DNA from: Idiomarina baltica OS145
GTDB taxonomy: Bacteria > Pseudomonadota > Gammaproteobacteria > Enterobacterales > Alteromonadaceae
DNA length: 44,747 nucleotides
Assembly (NCBI RefSeq): GCF_000152885.1
Contig: NZ_CH672407.1
Location: forward strand, 10,212-54,958
Reading direction: 5' to 3'
Shown: piece by piece, positions 34,931-44,437 of the stretch
How the letters are laid out: every line of letters begins with the position of its first letter
Numbering within the stretch: position 1 is the first letter of the stretch
Notes under the pieces: generated by a model
The model's input: only the letters and a program-made list of their open reading frames with translations
Databases searched by the model: none
Told to the model about the DNA's origin: nothing
Translations under genes and position numbers: made by a program

Positions 34931-36545
34931 TGTTTAATTGTGGCGGTTGACGATGCTGGGTCGCTTGCTCGTAGCTGTAGGCGGCCTCGATCAATACAGG
35001 CTCTGCATTCGCCGTGGAAAAGAAGCTAATGCCAACGGGTAGTTTTGGCTGCTTGGGAAGTTCAATATAGCCCATCGGTACGGTAATGTGCGGATAGCCC
35101 GCAACAGCTGCCGGTGAGCTTGCGGAACCAGCGTAATGGTCACCATTCACCAAGTCGATTTTCCAACTAGGACCGGTCGTGGGCGCAACTAACAAATCCA
35201 GATCATGCTCAGTAAGCATCTTATCGATACCCTCGGGTCCAGCTAGACGCTTACTTTTCTCCAGCGCATCTAAATAGCGAGATTCATCAGCAGCGGTCAT
35301 ATTGTTTGCCATGATAAAGAGCTCTTGACCAAAATACGGGAGTTCTTTATCTGCCATCCGATTGTTAGCCTCAATTAAGTCCGACATGCTGCGGTACGGC
35401 AGATTAGTGGTCGCAAGGTACGCCGCCATATCGTGCTTGAATTCATATAACAAAACGGTGAATTCGGCATCGCCGTACTCACCATAAGTTGGCATTTCCA
35501 CATCAACTAGCGTAGCGCCTTGTGCTTTTAGCACGTCCAATTGTTGCTCGAACTGCTGATCAAGTAATTCGTTATACCCCATTAAATTACGAACGACTCC
35601 AATACGCTTACCTTTGAGCCCATCTTCGTTCAAATAGTCGGTCAACACGGTGTCGGAGCGGAAGCTAGCAGAATCGCTCCCATCGTAGGATGCCATTGCT
35701 TGCATTAGTGTAACTGCGCCCGCCACGGTTCGTGCCATTGGACCTGCGGTATCTTGACTGTGCGAGATAGGGATGATGCCGTCACGACTAATTAAACCTA
35801 ACGTTGGTTTGATGCTGACAATACCGTTTACCGCTCCGGGGCAGACGAGTGAACCATCGGTTTCAGTACCGACTGCGAAGGTGGTGAAGTCGGCAGCGAC
35901 GGCCGCTCCTGAGCCTGCGCTTGAGCCACACGTGGAGCGGGTAGGATCGTATGGATTACGCGCTAAGCCGCCAACACCACTCCATCCCGAGCTTGAACGT
36001 GTTGAACGAAAGTTAGCCCACTCACTCAAATTGGCCTTGCCTAAGATAATTGCACCTTGCTTACGAAGGTTTGTCACTAAAGTGGCGTCATCCTCGGGAT
36101 AGTTCTCGGCAAATAAAACGGATCCCGCGGTATTGGCGAGTCCATCCGCTGTATCGATATTATCTTTCAGTAACACAGGAATTCCGTGAAGAGGACCGCG
36201 GACATTGCCTTGTTCACGTTCGTTATCTAACATTTTAGCTTGATTTAACGCATCAGGGTTAAGGCTGATAACCGCACGCAATTGAGCGCCCTGTTGGTTG
36301 TTTGCTTCTATCTGACGTAAATAATGCGTTATCAGTTCCGCTGAAGAGAGCTCGCCTTGTGCTAGTGCGTCTTGAATCGTTAGATAATCGGCATGTGCGA
36401 ATTGAAACGTGGCTTCACTTTGTTGGCTGCTGACCGTGGCGGGATTCGTTTCTGTCGGCAACGTTTGACATGCGGTTAACGCTAAAGCCAAGCTGAGTGA
36501 TAAGGTTGTTTTGCTAAGTTTGGATAGAGCCATAATCGAGTTCAT
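34908..36545 (-). CDS. Amidase-signature family lipoprotein
   Basis: Ser-cisSer-Lys hydrolase related to GatA-like amidases, here exported as a lipoprotein (lipobox LTAC, near Cys26). The catalytic lysine is in GIPVLLKDNID. The glycine/serine-rich segment with cis-Ser and nucleophile is STCGSSAGSGAAVA, followed by GTETDGSLVCPGAVNGIVSIKPT. The 545-residue length suits secreted amidases. ATG 36545 is kept; an internal ATG four codons later is possible, and neither has an ideal ribosome site. It probably hydrolyses an amide in the periplasm; the substrate is unknown. Confidence 0.88.
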   Translation of the reverse strand: MNSIMALSKLSKTTLSLSLALALTACQTLPTETNPATVSSQQSEATFQFAHADYLTIQDALAQGELSSAELITHYLRQIEANNQQGAQLRAVISLNPDALNQAKMLDNEREQGNVRGPLHGIPVLLKDNIDTADGLANTAGSVLFAENYPEDDATLVTNLRKQGAIILGKANLSEWANFRSTRSSSGWSGVGGLARNPYDPTRSTCGSSAGSGAAVAADFTTFAVGTETDGSLVCPGAVNGIVSIKPTLGLISRDGIIPISHSQDTAGPMARTVAGAVTLMQAMASYDGSDSASFRSDTVLTDYLNEDGLKGKRIGVVRNLMGYNELLDQQFEQQLDVLKAQGATLVDVEMPTYGEYGDAEFTVLLYEFKHDMAAYLATTNLPYRSMSDLIEANNRMADKELPYFGQELFIMANNMTAADESRYLDALEKSKRLAGPEGIDKMLTEHDLDLLVAPTTGPSWKIDLVNGDHYAGSASSPAAVAGYPHITVPMGYIELPKQPKLPVGISFFSTANAEPVLIEAAYSYEQATQHRQPPQLNITASHAN

Positions 36546-36651
36546 CCCTGTTATTTTTATGTTGCACTAAAATCGCACACCTTCTTAGGTAAGGCGAGAA
36601 AAAATAAGGTAGAATAGCGGAATATTGAGATTTATAGCAGGTTGTATAGGT

Positions 36652-37671
36652 ATGAAAGTTCTGGGTATCGAAACGTCATGTGACGAGACGGGGATCGCTA
36701 TTTATGACACTGAGAACGGGCTACTGGCGCATAAATTATACTCACAAGTAAAACTGCACGCAGATTATGGTGGTGTAGTTCCGGAGTTGGCTTCCCGGGA
36801 CCACGTTCGTAAAGTGTTGCCGCTTATACAGGAAGCGTTTGCCGAAGCCGAGCTATCGCGGGAAGATATTGATGCGATAGCTTACACCTGTGGCCCGGGT
36901 CTAGTCGGAGCTTTGCTTGTCGGTAGTTGTATAGGTCGAAGCCTCGCTTTCGCTTGGGATGTTCCAGCGGTGGGCGTTCACCACATGGAAGGGCACCTGC
37001 TGGCTCCGATGTTAGAAGATACACGTCCCGAGTTTCCCTTTGTCGCGCTACTCGTTTCTGGGGGACACACGCAACTAGTTGATGTGAAAGGAATTGGACA
37101 ATACGAGTTGCTTGGAGAGTCGGTCGACGATGCGGCTGGTGAAGCGTTTGATAAAACAGCTAAGTTGATGGGGCTGGATTATCCGGGAGGACCTCGACTG
37201 GCTCGACTTGCTGAAAGTGGGCGTTCTGAACGTTTTAAGTTTCCGCGACCAATGACCGATCGCCCAGGTCTCGATTTTTCGTTTAGTGGCTTAAAAACGT
37301 TTACCGCCAATACGTTGGCGAGCAGTCCTAATGATGATCAAACGCGAGCTGATATTGCCCGCGCATTCGAGGATGCTGTCGTTGATACTCTGGCTATTAA
37401 ATGTAAACGTGCGCTCAAACAAACTGGACGTCAGCGACTAGTTGTTGCGGGCGGGGTGAGCGCTAATAAACACTTGCGCCAACAACTTGAACATTTAATG
37501 AAGAAATTGAAAGGGCAGGTGTTCTATCCAAGAACAGAGTTTTGCACTGACAATGGTGCCATGATTGCGTTAGCAGGCGCCCTTCGTTTAGAGGCGGGCG
37601 AAAAAACAGGGTTGGCGATCAAAACTTTCCCGCGTTGGCCATTAACTGATCTTGCTGCGCACGGTTCTTAA
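36652..37671 (+). CDS. tsaD: tRNA N6-threonylcarbamoyladenosine transferase TsaD
   Basis: Transfers the threonylcarbamoyl group to A37 of ANN-decoding tRNAs, with TsaB and TsaE. The N-terminus [19 protein letters not shown], the metal motif [21 protein letters not shown], and the later [10 protein letters not shown] and [10 protein letters not shown] are diagnostic of the ASKHA-fold family. The frame is open from a TTG nine codons upstream, but ATG 36652 gives the standard 339-residue protein. It is divergent from the amidase gene and ends 2 nt from plsY. Confidence 0.97.
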   Translation: MKVLGIETSCDETGIAIYDTENGLLAHKLYSQVKLHADYGGVVPELASRDHVRKVLPLIQEAFAEAELSREDIDAIAYTCGPGLVGALLVGSCIGRSLAFAWDVPAVGVHHMEGHLLAPMLEDTRPEFPFVALLVSGGHTQLVDVKGIGQYELLGESVDDAAGEAFDKTAKLMGLDYPGGPRLARLAESGRSERFKFPRPMTDRPGLDFSFSGLKTFTANTLASSPNDDQTRADIARAFEDAVVDTLAIKCKRALKQTGRQRLVVAGGVSANKHLRQQLEHLMKKLKGQVFYPRTEFCTDNGAMIALAGALRLEAGEKTGLAIKTFPRWPLTDLAAHGS

Positions 37672-37673
37672 AG

Positions 37674-38264
37674 TTATTGATCTCTACGAAATGAAGTTTC
37701 TTTACCTGATGTGAGTCGTATAATATTCGCTTGATGGCGCCACAGAATGAGCGCTGAAATCATAATTACAGGCACGGTGTATTGAGGTTTTATCCAATAT
37801 GCATAAAACGGCGCAAGACACACGGTAACGAGCGCAGCAAGAGAAGAAATGCGACTCAGCTTGAAGACCAGAAGCCAGGTCGCGATCAGCAACAGCGCCA
37901 TCGCCCAAGCCACAGGAAACATTGAGCCTAGGGCGGTTGCGACGGCTTTGCCGCCACGAAAATTAAAGTACAAGGGGAAGATATGGCCCAGGCAAGCGGC
38001 GACAGCTATTAAGCCAAGAAAAAACGGTTCGATCCCTAAAAAATAGGAGCTCCAGACAGGGATCATCCCCTTGAGCACGTCGAACAGAAGCGTCAATATT
38101 GCGGGCAGTTTACCCCCAACTCGATATACATTGGTCGCTCCGGGATTACCGGAACCCGATAATCTGGGGTCGGGCAGTCGCCAAAGCTTACAAATGAGCA
38201 CGGCACTACTGATCGAGCCCAGTAGATAGGCAGCGAGTATCATCAGTAAAGTCAGTGCGCTCAT
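37674..38264 (-). CDS. plsY: Acyl-phosphate:glycerol-3-phosphate acyltransferase PlsY
   Basis: Inner-membrane enzyme that makes lysophosphatidic acid from acyl-phosphate. Conserved motifs are [37 protein letters not shown] and [18 protein letters not shown]. Five or more hydrophobic segments span 196 residues. It is convergent with tsaD and divergent from folB, the arrangement seen in E. coli. Confidence 0.96.
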   Translation of the reverse strand: MSALTLLMILAAYLLGSISSAVLICKLWRLPDPRLSGSGNPGATNVYRVGGKLPAILTLLFDVLKGMIPVWSSYFLGIEPFFLGLIAVAACLGHIFPLYFNFRGGKAVATALGSMFPVAWAMALLLIATWLLVFKLSRISSLAALVTVCLAPFYAYWIKPQYTVPVIMISALILWRHQANIIRLTSGKETSFRRDQ

Positions 38265-38348
38265 AGGGTTCGATTCTTCCTAAGATTAGGTTAAGCTTTA
38301 TAGACCTAGAATAAGCGGTTTTTAGTCGAATTACCAATGAGGAAATTT

Positions 38349-38732
38349 ATGTCCCAACAAGGATTAGATGAAGTACTGATTGAGGGGCTAGAAGTTGACG
38401 CAACTATCGGCGTTTACGACTGGGAACAAGATATTCAACAAAAGCTGATCATTGATCTCACACTGGCATGGGATTGCCAGCGCGCAGGTCAGTCGGACAG
38501 TATCGATGATGCGCTCGATTATGCCGCAGTCAGCCAAGCCGTTGAACGTTGGATTCAAGCGAAGCCGAGAGCATTAATTGAGACCGTTGCAGAAGGTATT
38601 GCCGAGTTATTATTTAAAGATTTTGGTGTTAATGAAGTCCAGGTAAAGGTCAGTAAGCCTGGCGCTGTGCCAACGGCAAACAATGTAGCTGTAAAAATAC
38701 AGCGGACCCGTGTAGACGGACCGTTCGGATAA
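38349..38732 (+). CDS. folB: Dihydroneopterin aldolase FolB
   Basis: Cleaves 7,8-dihydroneopterin to 6-hydroxymethyl-dihydropterin in folate synthesis. LDEVLIEGLEVDATIGVYDWEQ is the family N-terminus. A later ALDYAAVSQ and ETVAEGIAELL include the conserved glutamate. ATG 38349 is chosen over one 12 nt upstream because GAGGAA lies 5 nt before it. At 127 residues it is normal. It is followed 5 nt later by folK, which uses its product. Confidence 0.93.
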   Translation: MSQQGLDEVLIEGLEVDATIGVYDWEQDIQQKLIIDLTLAWDCQRAGQSDSIDDALDYAAVSQAVERWIQAKPRALIETVAEGIAELLFKDFGVNEVQVKVSKPGAVPTANNVAVKIQRTRVDGPFG

Positions 38733-38737
38733 TTGCG

Positions 38738-39232
38738 ATGGCACGTGTATTTTTAGGTGTGGGTTCGAACTCCGACCGAGAGCGCCACATTCTTAATGGG
38801 CTGATTGATATCAACGAGCACTTTAACTGGGTGCAGCGTTCCCAGGTCTATGAAAGTGAAGCGGTTGGCTTTGCAGGACATGCGTTTTATAACCTCGTAG
38901 TTGAAGTAACCACAACGCTCGATGTCGAATCGGTCCTTCAGCAGTGTAAGGCGATTGAAAAAGCACATGGACGTACTCACGGGGGGCCTAAATTTAGTCC
39001 CCGTACGTTGGATATCGACGTACTGCTATACGATGACTTGGTTCGCGAATCAGAGCCTCAATTACCGCGTGCTGAAATTTTAGAGAATGCCTTCGTTTTA
39101 TTGCCGCTAGCGGATATCGCACCGATGCGCAGACATCCGGTTAACGGCAAAACCTATCGTGCTTTGTGGCAAACTTATAACCGAACACAACAGCTAGCTC
39201 CGCTCAAAGATGAGCGTTGGCTGCCGTTTTAA
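38738..39232 (+). CDS. folK: 6-hydroxymethyl-7,8-dihydropterin pyrophosphokinase FolK
   Basis: Transfers pyrophosphate from ATP to 6-hydroxymethyl-dihydropterin, the step after FolB. The start RVFLGVGSNSDRE, the YESEAVGFAGHAFYNLVVEV stretch and the signature GGPKFSPRTLDIDVLLYDD are complete. At 164 residues it has family size. Its TAA shares TTAA 39229-39232 with the converging cca stop. The folB-folK pair forms a two-step folate unit between plsY and cca. Confidence 0.95.
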   Translation: MARVFLGVGSNSDRERHILNGLIDINEHFNWVQRSQVYESEAVGFAGHAFYNLVVEVTTTLDVESVLQQCKAIEKAHGRTHGGPKFSPRTLDIDVLLYDDLVRESEPQLPRAEILENAFVLLPLADIAPMRRHPVNGKTYRALWQTYNRTQQLAPLKDERWLPF

Positions 39233-40317
39233 ATTAAGCCACGTTTTATCGCTAACAAGCGCTCCTCATTCAGTACTTGGCCTACCTCAGGCCCTTTAAG
39301 GCCTCGTGCAACGATAGATGAGGCATCAATCGATCTTGCCTGAGTCAAGGCACTTACAATACAGCCATCACTGATATTAGGTCGTGCGATATGGCGAATG
39401 TGTGCCAATTGCTCGATACGCTCTGGTTGGCGCCACATATCAGCGCCATTAGCAAGCTCTAATAGTTGTGCGGGACTGAGTGGTGAGGGTTGCAATAACC
39501 ACTTGCGGCTACCAAACACTGCTTGTGCTAACCGTTTATACTGATTGGGCAGACGTAGCTTTTGACTCAACAAATTAATTTCAAAAGTATCGCCTTGACG
39601 TAACATGAGCGTTGCAAATCGTGTGTGAGTGCACTGTGTGACTTGGCTAATTTGTTGTAGGTCGCTCACTGATGAGGGCGATATCGTCAATTCAGGCATC
39701 ACCTGCGACCATGCATCAATTTCGACTAATAGCTCAATAAACGCTGCTGGCGCATCGGTGGCGAGCGCCTTTTCCCACTCTCGCCATACTCGTTCTGCAA
39801 CGAGTGTCTTTAACTCGCCCGAACGAGCCATGGCTTTCATCAGGTTTTTGGTTTCCTGTGCGACCGTAAAGCCCAAGGGTTTAAATCGTGCATAGAACCG
39901 TGCCACGCGAAGCACTCGCAAGGGATCTTCAACAAACGCAGGCGAAACGTGACGCAATAGCTTGCGTTCAATATCTTGCTGTCCGCCATAGGGATCGATC
40001 AGGTGTCCGTGCTCGTCTTCAGCGATGGCATTAATGGTTAAATCTCGACGCTCTAAGTCTTGGGTGAGCGTTATCGTGGTCTCTGTATTAACTTGAAACC
40101 CCGTGTATCCTTGTCCTTGCTTACGCTCAGTACGCGCCAGTGCATACTCTTCCCGTGTCTGTGGGTGTAAGAACACAGGAAAGTCCTTACCCACTTGTTG
40201 ATAACCTAAAGCGAGCATTTGGTCAGGGGTTGCGCCCACCACAACATAATCTTTATCACCGACAGGACAGCCCAATAACTGGTCTCGAACGGCTCCACCG
40301 ACTAAATATATATCCAA
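39229..40317 (-). CDS. cca: CCA tRNA nucleotidyltransferase, short form
   Basis: Adds CCA to tRNA 3' ends. The nucleotidyltransferase motif is YLVGGAVRDQLLG followed by GDKDYVVVG (metal Asp pair DKD). ERRDLTINAIA, EDPLRVLRVARFYARF and ELKTLVAERVWREWEKAL match class II enzymes. At 362 residues it is about 50 shorter than E. coli Cca. The region where the HD phosphohydrolase domain should be lacks the HD pair, so repair phosphatase activity is probably absent. The start is TTG 40317, giving MDIYLVGG as in E. coli MKIYLVGG. An in-frame ATG 12 nt upstream overlaps the GGAGG ribosome site that serves the TTG. Confidence 0.92.
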   Translation of the reverse strand: MDIYLVGGAVRDQLLGCPVGDKDYVVVGATPDQMLALGYQQVGKDFPVFLHPQTREEYALARTERKQGQGYTGFQVNTETTITLTQDLERRDLTINAIAEDEHGHLIDPYGGQQDIERKLLRHVSPAFVEDPLRVLRVARFYARFKPLGFTVAQETKNLMKAMARSGELKTLVAERVWREWEKALATDAPAAFIELLVEIDAWSQVMPELTISPSSVSDLQQISQVTQCTHTRFATLMLRQGDTFEINLLSQKLRLPNQYKRLAQAVFGSRKWLLQPSPLSPAQLLELANGADMWRQPERIEQLAHIRHIARPNISDGCIVSALTQARSIDASSIVARGLKGPEVGQVLNEERLLAIKRGLI

Positions 40318-40403
40318 GTGCACCTCCATGCTTTAAGGTGATGATCGCGAATCACTAGTTTAAGCGCAAGTAACTCGTTACACTGAGGCTAAAAAAGTTT
40401 GGC

Positions 40404-41846
40404 ATGACTATGTATCAACAGCATTTTGGATTAACCGCAGAACCATTTTCGATCGCGCCCGATCCGCACTTTCTCTATCATAGTGAGCGTCACCAAGAAG
40501 CGCTCGCGCATTTAGTGCAGGGGTTGCAAGGTAGTGGTGGTTTTATTCTACTGACCGGAGAAGTCGGTACGGGAAAAACCACGGTATCGCGTGCGTTACT
40601 TGAGCAACTGCCCGAGTCGACAGAAATTGCCTTTATCCTAAACCCGATGCTTAACGAGGATGAGTTGTTGGCGACGTTATGTGATGAGTGGGGAATCCGC
40701 TATCAAAAAGGACGTGCAACACGTAAAGTACTGACCGATAAAATCAGTCAGTTTCTACTCGATGCTCATCAACAGGATCGTCAGTGTGTCGTGCTGATTG
40801 ATGAAGCGCAACACTTAAAGCCCCAAGTACTCGAGCAGCTGCGGTTACTAACCAATTTAGAAACGACAAAAAATAAGTTACTACGAGTCATTTTAATCGG
40901 ACAGCCCGAACTACAAACCTTATTAAAACGGCAAGAGCTTCGACAGCTGGCACAGCGTATTACTGCTCGTTATCACTTGTTGCCATTGACCAACTACGAT
41001 ACTGAAAGGTATATCGCTTATCGCTGTCAGATGGCGGGCGCCAACCGAGCGCTGTTTACTCAGCCTGCGGCGATGACGGCTCACAAACTGACGGGCGGAG
41101 TACCCAGGCTATTAAATTTACTCTGCGATCGCGCGCTTTTAGTTGCTTACGCAGATGGTCAAATGCAAGTCGACAAAGCGCATGTTAAACGCGCCTCACA
41201 AGAGCTGGGCCAATTTGACGAGCCTCAACAACGCGCTCAGACGGCGTCACGTTGGCCGTGGCTTCTACTGCCAATCGCGGCAGTAATAATAGCCGCTCTG
41301 ATGCGCTGGTGGTCGGTTCCCGAGATTCAGGTGGAAGAACCGATTAGCAACTATGACTATCAAAATGCGCAATTACTGGCGACTGCGTGGCAATTACCTC
41401 AACCGCCTCGGCAACAAGCCTTTTGTGATTGGGTAAAGAATTATCAGCTCGCTTGCTTAAAAACCAATGCGGTCAGCGTGTCGCAATTACAGCAAATAAA
41501 CTATCCGGCGTTATTGTTACGTGATGCTCAAACAGGCATCGTATTGAAGTCGATGGAGCCGGTTGATACCCAGGGGTGGACAGGAGAAGTCATCGGCTTA
41601 TATCAGCGACCCGATATTCGATACCAAGATGGGGCTACGGAATCTGAAGCTTTGACACAATGGGTTAAGGAGCAACTGGCGCGTTATTTAAGCGATACCC
41701 AGCAGCGTTTGAATGCGCAAGCACAATTACAAGCGATTCAAAGACAAGCTGGGCTACCGATCACTGGCGAGTTAAATCAAGTTACATTGGCGTGGTTGAG
41801 TGCACGCTACTTTGAATCCGGTCCGCGCTTACAGGAGGTTAACTGA
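40404..41846 (+). CDS. gspA: General secretion / ExeA-type AAA ATPase (GspA)
   Basis: AAA+ ATPase that with GspB binds peptidoglycan and helps assemble the type II secretin (ExeAB in Aeromonas). The N-terminus YQQHFGLTAEPFSIAPDPHFLY is the ExeA/MshM hallmark. Walker A is TGEVGTGKTT (K58), and Walker B is VVLIDEAQHL. One transmembrane segment lies at about 284-303, placing the rest in the periplasm. The C-terminus has a peptidoglycan-binding-like repeat (QAGLPITGELNQVTLAWL). The gspB gene overlapping by 1 nt (TGATG) favours GspA over MshM. At 480 residues it is somewhat short for ExeA. Confidence 0.88.
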   Translation: MTMYQQHFGLTAEPFSIAPDPHFLYHSERHQEALAHLVQGLQGSGGFILLTGEVGTGKTTVSRALLEQLPESTEIAFILNPMLNEDELLATLCDEWGIRYQKGRATRKVLTDKISQFLLDAHQQDRQCVVLIDEAQHLKPQVLEQLRLLTNLETTKNKLLRVILIGQPELQTLLKRQELRQLAQRITARYHLLPLTNYDTERYIAYRCQMAGANRALFTQPAAMTAHKLTGGVPRLLNLLCDRALLVAYADGQMQVDKAHVKRASQELGQFDEPQQRAQTASRWPWLLLPIAAVIIAALMRWWSVPEIQVEEPISNYDYQNAQLLATAWQLPQPPRQQAFCDWVKNYQLACLKTNAVSVSQLQQINYPALLLRDAQTGIVLKSMEPVDTQGWTGEVIGLYQRPDIRYQDGATESEALTQWVKEQLARYLSDTQQRLNAQAQLQAIQRQAGLPITGELNQVTLAWLSARYFESGPRLQEVN

Positions 41847-42553
41847 TGTCTTCTATCTTAAAAGCGCTAAAGCAACAGCAGTCCCCCATCGTGCGCACAC
41901 AAAGCCAACTTAATAACGAGCTATTCGCAGCGCAAAAAAACTCGGCTTCAGGGACTGCCAAGTGGGCTATCGGTGCTTGTGTAGCTGCCATAGCCTGCAG
42001 TTTAGTGGTTTTGTATCTTCCTTTAGGTGAACAAGACAACGCGGTAGCGCAACGGGCCCAGCAACCAGAGGTCTATCGTTGGGGAGACGCGGCTACAGTA
42101 CCTACCATCGATTGGGCGGCAGCACCTGAACCGAAACCAGCTGAACCCGAGCCGATAATTGTCAACCCGAGAGGGCAAACGGCTCAGCAGCCAGCTAGCC
42201 AGCAAGATGCGTTGGCTACCGAAGGCATTTCTGAGGATTTGCTGAGTCGCTTTGAACAAGCTGTTAAAGCAACGGCCGATGCTAAGCAAAATGACGTCGA
42301 TAGCGTGATTCCTACTTTATCGAAACTCAATCCGTCGTTACAGCGACAGATTCGTGCGTTCACGTACGATGCGCATATGTACGTTTCTGATGAGAGTCGT
42401 CGGTGGATAGAGCTTGATCAACAAAAACTCATGGTTGGCGATCAATTTCGTGACATGCAAGTTGTAAAGATCGAGCCACAACGAGTGGTTTTACGCAGAC
42501 AGGGCAAGCTTTTCGCGGTCGAAGCGCTGGTTGATTGGGAAGGCGCCCAATGA
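41846..42553 (+). CDS. gspB: General secretion pathway protein GspB
   Basis: Inner-membrane partner of GspA in secretin assembly. MSSILKALKQQQSP is the conserved cytoplasmic N-terminus. One transmembrane helix lies at about 39-60, then a long proline/glutamate-rich periplasmic linker (about 85-115). The C-terminal GspB domain has IRAFTYDAHMYVSDESRRWI and later KIEPQRVVLRRQGKLFAVE. AGGAGG precedes the ATG, inside the end of gspA. The rest of the type II machinery is not in the window. Confidence 0.92.
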   Translation: MSSILKALKQQQSPIVRTQSQLNNELFAAQKNSASGTAKWAIGACVAAIACSLVVLYLPLGEQDNAVAQRAQQPEVYRWGDAATVPTIDWAAAPEPKPAEPEPIIVNPRGQTAQQPASQQDALATEGISEDLLSRFEQAVKATADAKQNDVDSVIPTLSKLNPSLQRQIRAFTYDAHMYVSDESRRWIELDQQKLMVGDQFRDMQVVKIEPQRVVLRRQGKLFAVEALVDWEGAQ

Positions 42554-42582
42554 TTGACAATTGAGCGTGACCTTTTTACTCT
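42554..42582 (+). promoter_or_regulatory. Candidate promoter of the acyl-CoA dehydrogenase gene
   Basis: A perfect TTGACA (42554-42559) immediately follows the gspB stop. A 17-nt spacer leads to TACTCT (42577-42582), a weak -10. The 5' UTR would be about 65-70 nt. A weak -10 with a perfect -35 often goes with regulation, but I see no clear operator. Confidence 0.45.
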
Positions 42583-42655
42583 TTAAACAACTGAATTAAA
42601 CGCCTGTTTGAAAAAACGTCGAACGGGTTCAACTTTGTATAAAGAGAGGTAGGTC

Positions 42656-44437
42656 ATGGCCGATTATCGTGCGCCAAGAGATGACATGGATTTTGTCCTT
42701 CATGATGTATTTAATGTCACCGCCGATTGGCAAAAAAGCGACATGCTTGCGGAGATGATGGATCAAGACACAGCGTCAGCGATTCTTGATGAAGCCGCAA
42801 AGGTCGCTGAGCAGCTCATCGCGCCGGTATCTCGTCAAGCTGATGAGGAAGGCGTGAGTTTTAATGGCGGTGAAGTCACGACGCCCGCAGCGTATAAGGA
42901 AAACTTCCGCCAATTAGCTGAAGGTGGCTGGGTCGGGGTTACCGCAAACCCAGATTTTGGTGGTATGGGGCTACCGAAATCACTCTCAGCTCAGTATGAA
43001 GAAATGCTGTGTTCGGCCGATGTCGCTTTTTCCCTTTACCCTGGGCTAACCTCTGGCGCCATCATGACGCTTGATTTGCATGGCAGCGACGACATCAAAC
43101 AAACCTATCTAGAGAAAATGGTGCAAGGCGAGTGGACCGGCACCATGTGCTTAACTGAACCTCATGCGGGTACTGACTTAGGGATTATAAAAACTAAAGC
43201 AGAACCACAAGGTGACGATAGCTATCTCATTTCAGGAACCAAGATTTTCATCACCGGTGGTGAACATGATTTGGTCGATAATATCGTACACCTAGTGCTG
43301 GCAAAACTGCCTGACGCACCCGCTGGCACGAAAGGTATATCGCTTTTTGTAGTGCCGAAATTTTTAGTCAACGACGATGGCTCAGTCGGTGAGCGTAATG
43401 CGGTCAGTTGTGGCTCCATTGAACATAAAATGGGAATCCATGGTTCAGCTACTTGCGTGATGAACTTTGACGGCGCACGCGGCTGGATGGTCGGTGAGCC
43501 TAACCGTGGTTTGGCTGCGATGTTTACCATGATGAACTATGAACGTCTGGGAGTAGGGATTCAGGGTCTTGGTACCGCAGAACGCTCTTATCAAAATGCG
43601 TTGGAGTATGCGAGAGAGCGTATTCAAGGACGTGGTGCAAAAGCGACGCGTGATATGAGTGCAGCCGCTGATCCCTTATTGGTGCATGGCGACATCCGCC
43701 GCATGTTGTTAACCATGAAGTCACTCACCGAAGGTGGACGTGCGTTTTCAACCTGGGTCGGGCAACAATTGGACCGAGCAAAATACGGTGAGTCAGATGA
43801 AGTGAAGCAACAGGCGGACGCAATGGTGGCATTGCTAACCCCTGTTGCAAAAGCCTTTTTGACGGACACGGGTCTTGAGTCAACAATTCATGGACAACAG
43901 ATTTTCGGCGGTCACGGCTATGTGCGGGAGTGGGGACAAGAGCAACTCATTCGTGACACCCGCATTGCACAAATTTATGAAGGCACCAATGGTATTCAAG
44001 CACTCGACTTACTCGGGCGCAAAGTGGTTGGTTCTAAAGGTCAGCTGTTACATCCATTTGTTGCCGAGATTAAAGCATTTGTTAATGAAGCTGCCACCGA
44101 CAACTGGAATGCTCAATTTAATCAACTCAAGCAGGCCGTTGATGAACTAGAACGCGTGACCGGACAAATCATTGAGCGCACGCAAAGTGACGAGAATCAA
44201 GTCAACTCCGTTGCGGTGGAGTATTTGCATTTGGTCGGTTATATTGCGTATGCATACTTATGGTTACGTATGGCATTGGTTGCAGAGACAAAGCAAGGCG
44301 AACGGCCTTACTTGGCGAGCAAAATTAAGACAGCACGGTTTTATTTTGCGCGGATATTGCCACGTATTTCGTCATTGATCAGTACCATCGAAGACGGTAG
44401 TGAGAGCTTATATTTACATGACGACGAAGACTTCTAA
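42656..44437 (+). CDS. Acyl-CoA dehydrogenase, long (593-residue) DmdC/FadE-like form
   Basis: FAD-dependent alpha,beta-dehydrogenation of an acyl-CoA. The family signature is MCLTEPHAGTDLG, the FAD-contacting part is FITGGEHDL, and the catalytic glutamate is in IYEGTNGIQALDLLGRK. It has an extra N-terminal helix block and a C-terminal domain of about 130 residues, absent from the 380-residue enzymes. This long form includes 3-methylmercaptopropionyl-CoA dehydrogenase (DmdC) of DMSP breakdown, as well as general fatty acyl-CoA enzymes; sequence alone does not decide. GAGAGGTAGG precedes the ATG. No other beta-oxidation or dmd genes lie in the window. A strong terminator follows. Confidence 0.9.
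   Translation: MADYRAPRDDMDFVLHDVFNVTADWQKSDMLAEMMDQDTASAILDEAAKVAEQLIAPVSRQADEEGVSFNGGEVTTPAAYKENFRQLAEGGWVGVTANPDFGGMGLPKSLSAQYEEMLCSADVAFSLYPGLTSGAIMTLDLHGSDDIKQTYLEKMVQGEWTGTMCLTEPHAGTDLGIIKTKAEPQGDDSYLISGTKIFITGGEHDLVDNIVHLVLAKLPDAPAGTKGISLFVVPKFLVNDDGSVGERNAVSCGSIEHKMGIHGSATCVMNFDGARGWMVGEPNRGLAAMFTMMNYERLGVGIQGLGTAERSYQNALEYARERIQGRGAKATRDMSAAADPLLVHGDIRRMLLTMKSLTEGGRAFSTWVGQQLDRAKYGESDEVKQQADAMVALLTPVAKAFLTDTGLESTIHGQQIFGGHGYVREWGQEQLIRDTRIAQIYEGTNGIQALDLLGRKVVGSKGQLLHPFVAEIKAFVNEAATDNWNAQFNQLKQAVDELERVTGQIIERTQSDENQVNSVAVEYLHLVGYIAYAYLWLRMALVAETKQGERPYLASKIKTARFYFARILPRISSLISTIEDGSESLYLHDDEDF

Noticed and set aside
42656-44437. Firm assignment as DmdC (DMSP breakdown)
   Set aside because: The 593-residue form is shared by DmdC and by general long acyl-CoA dehydrogenases, and no dmdA, dmdB or dmdD lies in the window, so the specific name is not justified.
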